From JBGPQJ01 sp963829485 (GTDB taxonomy: Bacteria; Chloroflexota; Anaerolineae; Anaerolineales; Villigracilaceae): a stretch of 64,000 nucleotides of DNA. Both the position numbers and the translations under genes were made by a program. Shown in pieces: positions 45,229-52,994 of this stretch (position 1 is the stretch's first letter; the number at the start of each line of letters is the position of its first letter). The stretch is from the NCBI GenBank assembly GCA_963829485.1, contig CAWHIK010000006.1, positions 310,001-374,000 of the forward strand, read 5' to 3'. A model generated the notes under the pieces. It saw only the letters and a program-made list of their open reading frames with translations, did no database searches and was not told where the DNA came from.

Positions 45229-45700
45229 TATTGCTGTGGGCAAACAAGCTCCGGATTTTGTGATCAATGATTTCAACGGGCAGCCGGTCAGGCTGTCTGA
45301 TTTCCACGGGAAAAAACATGTTGTGCTTGCATTCCTACGGGGGTTTGCCTGACCGTACTGCCGCGCCCATCTCGCTCGTTTACAGAGTGATTTGACGGCG
45401 TTCACCGCGCGTGACGCGGAAATCCTGGCCCTCGGTCCGGACGGTCCCAATGCTTATCGCAGATATTGGGATAGCGAAAAACTTGCGTTTATTGGGCTGC
45501 CTGATCCGAAACATACGGTATCCAACCTATATAACCAGGAAGTCAATCTCTTTAAACTAGGGCGGATGCCCGCTTTATTGGTTGTCGATAAAGGAGGTAT
45601 CATTCGGTACGAACATTACGGTGATAACATGCAGGATATCCCTGAAAATTCCATCATACTTGACATCCTAGACGGATTGAATGGCGGCAAGACCTCATGA
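45221..45700 (+). CDS. Peroxiredoxin-like selenoprotein (in-frame TGA decoded as Sec44)
   Basis: From ATG 45221 the frame runs through an in-frame TGA at 45350-45352 to a stop at 45698-45700, giving 159 residues. Start to TGA is 129 bases and TGA to stop is 348 bases, so both sides share one frame. The protein begins IAVGKQAPDFVINDFNGQPVRLSDF, the thioredoxin-fold start of AhpC/TSA peroxiredoxins. The TGA replaces the first Cys of the expected RGxxCPYCR site, giving FLRGFA-U44-PY-C47. The C-terminal half (LVVDKGGIIRYEHYGD) completes the fold. A SECIS-like hairpin follows. GGAG lies six bases before the ATG. It overlaps both neighbours by a few bases, and the TGA is not accompanied by a frame shift. 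Confidence 0.86.
45350..45399 (+). promoter_or_regulatory. Bacterial SECIS-like element
   Basis: Directly after the TGA, TCGCTC (45372-45377) pairs with GAGTGA (45385-45390; one G-U pair) around the 7-base loop GTTTACA, whose first base is G. GCCG (45360-45363) and CGGC (45396-45399) make a lower stem. The loop starts 26 bases after the last base of the TGA, within the range described for bacterial SECIS hairpins. Folding was by eye. Confidence 0.65.
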
Positions 45701-46737
45701 CCTTGGGTCAGGTCGCCTTCCTTGGCTCGGGGGAGACATCTCTGTCGGGCGGCAGGATCTTTGAGGCACTTGCCCAATCTCATCCAAGGCCGCTAAAAAT
45801 CGCAGTCCTGGAGACCCCGGCGGGATTTGAGCTAAATTCCTCGCAAGTGGCTGGTCGTGTGGCGGACTTCCTCTCCACCCGCTTGCAGAATTACCGTCCA
45901 CAAGTGGATGTCGTCCCCGCTCGCAGAAAGAATACCGCTTTTAGCCCGGATGACCCGGAAATCTGCGCTCCACTACTTTCAGCGGACCTGATCTTCATGG
46001 GACCCGGCTCTCCGACCTATGCCATCCGCCAGTTGGAAAACAGCCTGGCTTGGAATATCATCCGCGCACGGCACCGGTTGGGAGCCTCGCTGGTCTTCGC
46101 TTCTGCTGCCACCATCGCAGCCGGAGCCTGGGCGCTCCCGGTTTATGAGATATTCAAGGTTGGTGCGGACGTTCATGCATTGCCAGGTCTTGATCTATTC
46201 AGGGAATTTGATACCCCGTTGTCTTTCGTCCCCCATTGGAACAATGCCGAAGGTGGCTCGGATGTGGACACCTCCCGTTGTTTTGTTGGGATGGACCGGT
46301 TTACCGAGTGGTGCCGCCTGCTTCCTCCCGACCATACCACCCTGGGTCTGGATGAGCATACCGGTGTGATACTCGATTTTTCGACGAGGTCCTGCCGGAT
46401 CATTGGAGTGAGTTCCATCCACATTGTTCGGGAGTGTGCCCCGAAAGTCATTTCTGCAGGGATGGATTTTTCATTGTCGGACCTGGGTCAAATGCTAGTT
46501 CCCGATCCTATTGAATCAGGCATCCCATCCGAAGTATGGGAAATGGTAAAAAATGCGGTTCCGGAGGAAATTCACGAGGACGCCCCTCCCCCTGATGTGA
46601 TCGCCTTAGCCGAGGAGAGGCTCTTAGCACGCAGCCGTAAAGACTGGCTGGCAGCGGATGCCTTGCGAAAAAGGATAACTTCTCTTGGATGGACAGTTCA
46701 AGATACTCCTGACGGTTACAACCTTGCGAAATCCTAG
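45697..46737 (+). CDS. Peptidase S51/cyanophycinase-like protein fused to CysRS-type C-terminal tail
   Basis: This 346-residue protein has residues 1-about 250 like the S51 fold (FLGSGETS, IFMGPGSPTYAIRQLE, and LVFASAATIAAGAW, where FASAA sits where the nucleophile loop GxSAGA is expected). The last 45 residues, ALAEERLLARSRKDWLAADA to DTPDGY, match the C-terminal helical motif of cysteinyl-tRNA synthetases. No synthetase core is present. The S51 nucleophile loop is degenerate. It starts within the selenoprotein stop codon (ATGA) and ends in a terminator. Its function is unknown. Confidence 0.75.
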   Translation: MTLGQVAFLGSGETSLSGGRIFEALAQSHPRPLKIAVLETPAGFELNSSQVAGRVADFLSTRLQNYRPQVDVVPARRKNTAFSPDDPEICAPLLSADLIFMGPGSPTYAIRQLENSLAWNIIRARHRLGASLVFASAATIAAGAWALPVYEIFKVGADVHALPGLDLFREFDTPLSFVPHWNNAEGGSDVDTSRCFVGMDRFTEWCRLLPPDHTTLGLDEHTGVILDFSTRSCRIIGVSSIHIVRECAPKVISAGMDFSLSDLGQMLVPDPIESGIPSEVWEMVKNAVPEEIHEDAPPPDVIALAEERLLARSRKDWLAADALRKRITSLGWTVQDTPDGYNLAKS

Positions 46738-46755
46738 AATTTCGCAAGGTTTTTT
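46720..46755 (+). terminator. Terminator of the ruvB-selenoprotein run
   Basis: A 13-bp stem (AACCTTGCGAAAT at 46720-46732 with 46739-46751) overlaps the stop codon, and a T6 run ends at 46755. Confidence 0.9.
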
Positions 46756-46817
46756 ATTGCCCTAATGCGGATAGTGATATAAAATAATGAGTATGGGGCA
46801 AAGGAGTACGATTCAGT

Positions 46818-48116
46818 ATGCGTGCAGTCGATATTATTATTAAGAAACGAGATAAAGGGGAGTTGAGTAAGGAAGAGATCAACTTCTTTATCAAGGGATT
46901 CGTTTCGGGCGAAATAATGGATTACCAGGCGTCAGCCTGGGCGATGGCCGTTGTTCTCAACGGGATGAACCTGCGTGAGACCACCGATCTAACGCTTGCC
47001 ATTGCCCATTCAGGCGCGATGCTGGATTTGTCCGATGTGGTGGACATCGCCGTCGATAAACATTCCTCCGGGGGCGTGGGGGATAAGACCACGCTGGTCG
47101 TCCTCCCGGTTGTCGCTGCCTGCGGCTTGCCGGTAGGGAAAATGTCCGGGCGCGGACTTGGCTTCAGTGGCGGGACGATAGACAAATTGGAATCCATCCC
47201 TGGATATCGCGTGATCCTCACTACCGAACAATTCAAGCGGCAGCTCAAGGAAATCGGCGTGGCACTGATTGGGCAAAGCCTCGACCTGGCTCCGGCTGAC
47301 GGCAAGTTGTATGCTCTGCGTGATGTGACCGGAACTGTGCAGTCCATCCCTCTGATCGCCTCTTCCATCATGAGCAAGAAGATCGCAGCCGGCGCCAATG
47401 CCATCTTGCTGGATGTCAAGGTCGGGCTGGGAGCGTTCATGCAATCCCTGGATGAAGCCAGGCTGTTGGCAGTGACCATGACGAAGATCGGCGAGATGGC
47501 GGGGAAAGAGGTGAGAACCCTTCTTTCGGATATGAATCAGCCTCTCGGTTATGCTGTCGGAAATGCGCTCGAAGTCAAGGAAGCCGTCGATGTCCTTCAT
47601 GGAGGCGGACCGGCGGATTTCCAGGAGCATTGTTTGGTCGCCTGTGCGCACATTCTCCTTCTGGGGAAACGCGCAGAGTTGCTCGAGGCAGGCCGCCTCA
47701 TGGCTGAGAAGGCCATCCACAATGGCAGCGCGTGGGAAAAATTCCGTCAACTGGTCATTGCCCAGGGAGGGGATATCAGGACCCTGGATAATACCGACCG
47801 CTTACCGCTGGCTCAGACACAGGAAGTGGTAAAATCACCACAGGGTGGATATCTATCATTGGTCCATGCGCGGATGATCGGTGAGGCGGCTGTTCTTCTG
47901 GGCGCAGGCCGGACAAAGAAATCCGACCCGATCGACCATGCTGTGGGTATCGTCGTTCACCATAAAGTGGGTGATAAAGTCGAAAAAGGAATGCCTCTGT
48001 TCACCCTGCATGCGAATGGGCAAAAACAACTGGATGAAGCGCGGGAGATGGCGCTTTCGGCGTATCGCTGGCAGGACCAACCTGCCAAACCACTCCCGCT
48101 TTTTTATGACATGTGA
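46818..48116 (+). CDS. pdp: Pyrimidine-nucleoside (thymidine) phosphorylase
   Basis: This 432-residue protein has the signature SGRGLGFSGGTIDKLESIPG and the phosphate-binding SSGGVGDKTTLVV. The C-terminal domain (GIVVHHKVGDKVEKGMPLFTLHAN) completes a nucleoside phosphorylase II. It cleaves thymidine, uridine or deoxyuridine with phosphate to the base and a pentose-1-phosphate. With upp elsewhere in the window this gives uracil salvage. An AAAGGAG lies about 15 bases before the ATG. Length and motifs are complete. Confidence 0.95.
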   Translation: MRAVDIIIKKRDKGELSKEEINFFIKGFVSGEIMDYQASAWAMAVVLNGMNLRETTDLTLAIAHSGAMLDLSDVVDIAVDKHSSGGVGDKTTLVVLPVVAACGLPVGKMSGRGLGFSGGTIDKLESIPGYRVILTTEQFKRQLKEIGVALIGQSLDLAPADGKLYALRDVTGTVQSIPLIASSIMSKKIAAGANAILLDVKVGLGAFMQSLDEARLLAVTMTKIGEMAGKEVRTLLSDMNQPLGYAVGNALEVKEAVDVLHGGGPADFQEHCLVACAHILLLGKRAELLEAGRLMAEKAIHNGSAWEKFRQLVIAQGGDIRTLDNTDRLPLAQTQEVVKSPQGGYLSLVHARMIGEAAVLLGAGRTKKSDPIDHAVGIVVHHKVGDKVEKGMPLFTLHANGQKQLDEAREMALSAYRWQDQPAKPLPLFYDM

Positions 48117-48249
48117 GTAACTTGAATTCTTACAAAAGTATTAGGGTCGGATTTGGTGAAACAAGTGTGCGAAAAATCGTTATAATTAATTGAATCAACG
48201 CAAATTGCATCGCTGCCCAGGTGTGGGGACCCACACGAGGAGTGTTTAA

Positions 48250-51232
48250 ATGGCAAAAATTCCATTGCGCGCCTACAACCGTGAAATCGAGGGAATGATC
48301 GATCAAGGTCAGACTCTCGAGGCTGTGGCACACTGCCAGCACATCCTGAAAACCTTCCCGAAGTGCCTGGATACCTACCGGTTATTGGGCAAAGCCTACC
48401 TCGAACTCCAGCGTTTCTCCGAAGCGGCGGATGTGTTCAACCGCCTTCTTCTGGCTGTGCCGGAGGATTTCATCGCCAACCTCGGCATGAGCATCATTTA
48501 CGACGACCAGAAGAACCTCGACGCCGCCATCTGGCACATGGAGCGCGCGTTCGAAACCCAGTCATCCAATCCCGCCATCCAGGGGGAGTTGCGTCGTCTT
48601 TACAGCCGGCGCGACGGCATGGAACCTCCGAAAATTAGACTGACTCGCGGCGCTCTGGCGCAGATGTACGCTCGAGGTGACCAGTTCCAGCAGGCTGTCT
48701 CCGAGATTAAATCGGTGCTGGCTGAGGAGCCTCAGCGGATGGACCTGCAGGTGCTGCTGGCGCGTGTGTATTTCCGCGCCGGACAAAGAGTGGAAGCCAC
48801 TGAGTTTTGCACCAGCCTGCTCAAGAAATATCCCTACTGCCTTGACGCCAACCGGATCCTGATAGAGATCCTGCCATTAACTTCCCGTGCGGATGCGACC
48901 CAGGTTTACCGTCATCGTGTCAATGCGCTGGACCCCTATTCCGCTTTTGCTGCCCCGAGCATCTTCAATTCGGCTGAAGTGGCAGATGCGGCCGTCTCGA
49001 TTGAAAAATTATCCTATCAACCCGATGCCTGGGCTCCGGCAAAATTCGGCCTGGAAACCGCCAAGGAAGAAGCTCAACCCGATTGGTTATCTGGCAAGGA
49101 AACTGCTGCCCCCGCCGAGTTGATCGACATTGAACCCACAAGCGAAGAGAATATCCCTGAATGGATGAAAGTCGCAGGCTGGGCTGCAACGACTGCCGCT
49201 GCTGTCGAGGCGGCTGATCGCGCATCCGCCGATGCCGCGACCGGATCTGAAGCTCCAGCTGCATCCATCGCTGCAGATGACATCGCGTCCGGTGAGGTAC
49301 CGGACTGGCTTGCGAATATGGCCCCTCCCGGCGCGCTCGAACAGCCTGCGGCCGAGACCATGTCTGCAGGTGATATTTCAAGCGAGGATATGAAATGGCT
49401 CGATGACCTTGGCGTGACATCTGGTGGATCGGCTGAACAAACACCTGATCGTTTCCCGCAGGAAAATGTGCCCGGGTTCGGAGCTGCGCTGGGAATCGGA
49501 GCGGCAGTTGGCGCGACTTTGGCCGCCCGTGATGAAGAACCTGTCGAAGAGACTCCCGCTTTGCCTGCTGATGAGACTCCTGATTGGTTGACCCAGCTTG
49601 GCGGACAATCGACGGATGCCACCGCGGTCAATCTCCCCGCTGTCGGTAAACAGACCGAACAACCGGTCACAGACTGGTTGAACTCAGCTCGAAAGCCAGG
49701 CTGCGGATGCAACTGCCGTCAACCTGCCCGCAGTTGGCCAACCGGAAGATGATCTGCCTGATTGGCTTGTCGGCGCTGCAGCGGGTGCTGCTGCCGCAGG
49801 TGTTATCAACCAGGATCAACCTGCCCAGGCAGATTCCGACCTGCCGGATTGGCTCAAAAATGCCGGTGATGTCATGCCGGTTTCTGAACCGGTGGCAGAA
49901 ATCCCTGATGCGCAGGCTACCGCCCAACCGGATAATGGGTTACCGGTCTCGGACGATGATGCATTCGCCTGGCTCGAGTCACTGGCAGCCAAGCAGGGTG
50001 CCAAACCCGAAGAACTTCTGACCAAACCCGAAGATCGCCCAGTCGATTCTCCTGATTGGCTGGGATTGATCAGTGAAGAGGAAAAACCCGCCGATTTAGG
50101 TTTCGGGCTTGGAGGCGCGGCCGTTGCTGCTGGAGCAGCCATGGCGGCTGGAGCCCTTTTTGACGATGAACCTGCTGAAGAAACGATTTCACCCGCGGTT
50201 GAACCTGAAATCTTTACCGGGCAGCCGCAGCCTGTTGAACCAAGTGTTCTCACGCCGGCTGAGGAAATGTCCGATGAGGATGCCTTCTCCTGGCTAGAGT
50301 CACTGGCTGCCAAACAGGGAGCAAAACCTGAGGAACTGTTGACTAAACCCGAAGACCGGGCGGACTCTGCGCCAACCTGGGCGTTGATGGGCGCTGCTGC
50401 TGCCGCTGCGAAACAGGAACCTGAAATTGCCCAGCCCGAAGCTGAAGCGCTGGGCGACCTCACCTGGCTGCAGTCGATCAGCAGTGAATCGCCTATCGAC
50501 GAGACGACCATCGGTGAGCAGCCCTTTGAAGAGACACTTTTCACCGAGCCGGTGTCCGAATCAATTTTCGAAGAGAAACCGGTCGCGGATGCCACCATGG
50601 CAAGCGCGGCATCCGCCGACGAGGTTGCGGAATGGCTTCATCAATTGGATGTGGAGGATACTTCAGCGCCAGCCGCTGCAGTTCAGCAGCCCGCCTACAC
50701 CACCGAGGAATTACCGGATTGGTTGAAGGATGAAGAACCCGCCGAGTTACCGTCCGAGGAGCTACCGGATTGGCTGAAAGGTGAGGGGGGCGATCAGCCT
50801 GTGGTCGTCCCTGCACAAAAGCCTGAGTGGACGCCTGAACAACCACAAATCGAGGCGGTTTTTATGACCGCGATCATCGACAATGAACCGGAAGTAAAAG
50901 AAATGCCTGTTGTGGTCCCAGCACCGGTCCTCGAGGAACCTGCACCCGCGAAACCGGTGAAAGTTGCATCGGCGGAAAAAGATATCGCTCTCTATGAGAA
51001 TTCGAAACTTGAGTTGGAACGCGGCAACCTCCCCGAAGCCACTCAGGGTTATCGAAAACTGATCAAAAAGGGAAAGATGCTCGAAGAGATCATCTTTGAC
51101 CTGCGCGAAGCTCAGTACCGTTTTCCGGTGGATGTGGTCATCTGGCAGACACTCGGTGATGCCTACATGCGCGCGAACCGCCTTCAGGATGCGTTGGATG
51201 CATATACCAAGGCGGAGGAGCTGCTCCGGTAA
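48250..51232 (+). CDS. TPR protein with long acidic PDWL-repeat region (one frame break)
   Basis: The frame from 48250 and the frame ending at 51232 join if one extra T at 49684 is removed, giving about 993 residues. The first 270 residues are TPR helices (CLDTYRLLGKAYLELQRFSEAADVF and others). A Glu/Ala/Pro-rich region follows, containing about 15 short motifs of the type (L/P)DWL or (A/S)WLxSL. Two longer blocks near residues 570-690 share AWLESLAAKQGAKPEELLTK. A final TPR-like segment (LVYEN-type, DALDAYTKAEELL) ends the protein. No signal peptide is present. The role is unknown; a scaffold that presents many W-motifs to partners is inferred. Confidence 0.7.
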
Positions 51233-51260
51233 TCGATTCCGGATATAAGATAGATTCACA

Positions 51261-51292
51261 AAGAGGGGCGGCCACCCAGTCGCTCCTCTTTT
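51261..51292 (+). terminator. Terminator after the PDWL protein
   Basis: AAGAGGGGCG (51261-51270) pairs with CGCTCCTCTT (51281-51290) with one G-U pair, followed by T4. Confidence 0.75.
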
Positions 51293-51367
51293 ATCGGAAT
51301 GGACAAATCATATTGGATGATGTGGTAAAATCCCGCCCTGATAATTTCTAAACAACTGGAGGTCGAA

Positions 51368-51820
51368 GTGGAAAAATCCCTGGTCTTGGTAAAACCCGAT
51401 GGCGTGCAGCGCGCGTTGATCGGAGAAGTCATCTCCCGTCTGGAGCGGCGCGGGCTTCGGCTCGTGGCGGCAAAATTTTTGTCAGTCAGCCGCGCGCTGG
51501 CAGAAGAACATTATGCCATCCATAAGGGTAAGCCGTTTTATGAAGGTCTGCTCGATTACATTACCGCCGCTCCCGTGATGGCCATGGTCTGGGAGGGACC
51601 CAACGCGGTGGCTGCCATCCGTCAGACGATGGGCGCCACGCGCCCGTGGGAGGCTGCACCCGGTACCGTCCGGCACGATTTCGCGCTCGAAGTCGGACGA
51701 AACATAACGCATGCGTCCGATACGCCCGAGAATGGCGAAAAGGAATCGGCGTTGTGGTTCAAGAAGGACGAGATCCTAAGCTGGTCCCGCGAAATTGACA
51801 AGTGGGTTTTTGAAGGCTAG
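51368..51820 (+). CDS. ndk: Nucleoside diphosphate kinase
   Basis: This 150-residue protein has LVLVKPDGVQRALIGEV (start signature), the active-site His in NITHASD (usually NxxHGSD), and the C-terminal EKESALWF. It transfers gamma phosphate from ATP to other NDPs through a phosphohistidine. It starts at a GTG with GGAGG eight bases upstream. An extended -10-like TGGTAAAAT sits about 40 bases before it. A strong terminator follows. Confidence 0.95.
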   Translation: MEKSLVLVKPDGVQRALIGEVISRLERRGLRLVAAKFLSVSRALAEEHYAIHKGKPFYEGLLDYITAAPVMAMVWEGPNAVAAIRQTMGATRPWEAAPGTVRHDFALEVGRNITHASDTPENGEKESALWFKKDEILSWSREIDKWVFEG

Positions 51821-51822
51821 AT

Positions 51823-51854
51823 AAAATCCCGCAGAGAAATCTGCGGGATTTTTT
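51823..51854 (+). terminator. Terminator after ndk
   Basis: AAAATCCCGCAGA (51823-51835) pairs with 51840-51852 around GAAA, followed by Ts. The A-rich left end makes it usable by the convergent rsfS mRNA too. Confidence 0.88.
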
Positions 51855-51896
51855 ATGAAAGATGAAACTTTTCCTCAACCTGTATTATGTTGATGT

Positions 51897-52241
51897 TTAC
51901 TGAAGCCTGAGCAGCACTTTTCCCTCACCCCACAATTCCTCCAACTTATAAAAGCTGCGCTGCTCCGGCGCGAAAAGATGGACGATGACCGAGCCGAAGT
52001 CGATCACTTCCCAGCCGGCGGCTCCAGCCCCTTCTTTTCGTCCCTTCTTATGGTGATCCTTGCGGACTTTTTCGACTACGCCCGATGCCAGCGCATCCAA
52101 CATGCGGTCGCTGGTGCCGGTGCAGATAACAAAGTAATCCGTGAAGGAAGCCACCTTCTGGATGTCGAGCAGGATGATCTTTTCGCCCTTCTTTTCTTCA
52201 AGGGCATCTACGATGGTATGAGCGAGTTCGAGAGGTTCCAA
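51897..52241 (-). CDS. rsfS: Ribosomal silencing factor RsfS
   Basis: This 114-residue protein has HTIVDALEEKKGEKIILLDI and FTDYFVICTGTSDRMLDALA with GWEVIDFGSVIVHLF, the RsfS/YbeB core. It binds ribosomal protein L14 and blocks subunit joining in starvation. It starts with a TTG two bases after the thpR stop, and an AAAGGAA lies within the end of thpR, so the two are coupled. Confidence 0.95.
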   Translation of the reverse strand: MEPLELAHTIVDALEEKKGEKIILLDIQKVASFTDYFVICTGTSDRMLDALASGVVEKVRKDHHKKGRKEGAGAAGWEVIDFGSVIVHLFAPEQRSFYKLEELWGEGKVLLRLQ

Positions 52242-52243
52242 GT

Positions 52244-52840
52244 CTATTCCTTTTTCTTCTTGCTTGAAAATGGTGCAGAAAACAACCGGGTGTACACTGA
52301 TCCGCTGGGCTGCAGGTCGCTTTTGAACAAGTGGACGGCGTCCACAACGAACGGTTCAGGGGAAGTGAATTTTACTTCCTGGAGGGCAGATGCGATAACA
52401 GAAAGTTCAGAAGAGGAAGCATTCTCTCGCACACGTCCCAACGTCAGATGAGGGGAAAAGGATCGACTCTCTGATGCGTATCCCAGTCGCGCGGTGGCGG
52501 AATCGATTCCGTGCTGAAGCGAAGCCAGTTCGGGCGGAGCGTCCACACCCATCCAGATGACGCGAGGTCGTTTCAGGTTTGGAAATGCACCCAGACCGCC
52601 TGCCTCCATCCTAATATCGTTATGCAGCGATGCTTCAGACATCATCGCCTCTTCGATCAACCCGAGACCGGTCGGAGCGACGTCGCCAAGAAATTTCAAC
52701 GTGAGATGGATGTTCGCTGCCGGTACCCACCGCACGGAAGTTTTACCTGCCTTTGCCTGCAGGCGTTCGATGACTTGGGAGATCACTTTTTGGAGTCCGC
52801 CGGGGAGTTCGAGGGCGATGAAGGCGCGCAGCATGCTCAT
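52244..52840 (-). CDS. thpR: RNA 2',3'-cyclic phosphodiesterase (2'-5' RNA ligase family)
   Basis: From the ATG at 52840 the protein is 198 residues. The two HxTx motifs of the 2H phosphoesterase family are visible: HLTLKFLG and HLTLGRV. RAFIALELPGGLQ is the usual N-terminal strand. The family opens 2',3'-cyclic phosphates on RNA. An earlier in-frame start up to 52969 adds 43 residues that do not look like the family. Two ATGs, at 52840 and 52834, are possible. It overlaps closely with rsfS downstream. Confidence 0.9.
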   Translation of the reverse strand: MSMLRAFIALELPGGLQKVISQVIERLQAKAGKTSVRWVPAANIHLTLKFLGDVAPTGLGLIEEAMMSEASLHNDIRMEAGGLGAFPNLKRPRVIWMGVDAPPELASLQHGIDSATARLGYASESRSFSPHLTLGRVRENASSSELSVIASALQEVKFTSPEPFVVDAVHLFKSDLQPSGSVYTRLFSAPFSSKKKKE

Positions 52841-52994
52841 GCGAGAGTCACCTGCTGCCCGTGAAGTGAGTAAATGTCTTGCATACGATCTGGCGTTTGT
52901 AATTTCTCCTGACTTATATCGCTGCACAATTCTTAGGCTAAAAATAGCACATTTCAAGATAAAAGGCAAGCAAGAAGAAAAACTAATTCACGAC

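Noticed and set aside
45350..45352. TGA in the peroxiredoxin gene as an ordinary stop, a Trp codon or a pseudogene mark
   Set aside because: The frame continues intact on both sides, all other TGAs in the window act as stops, and the position is the catalytic Cys column with a SECIS-like hairpin and selB in the window.
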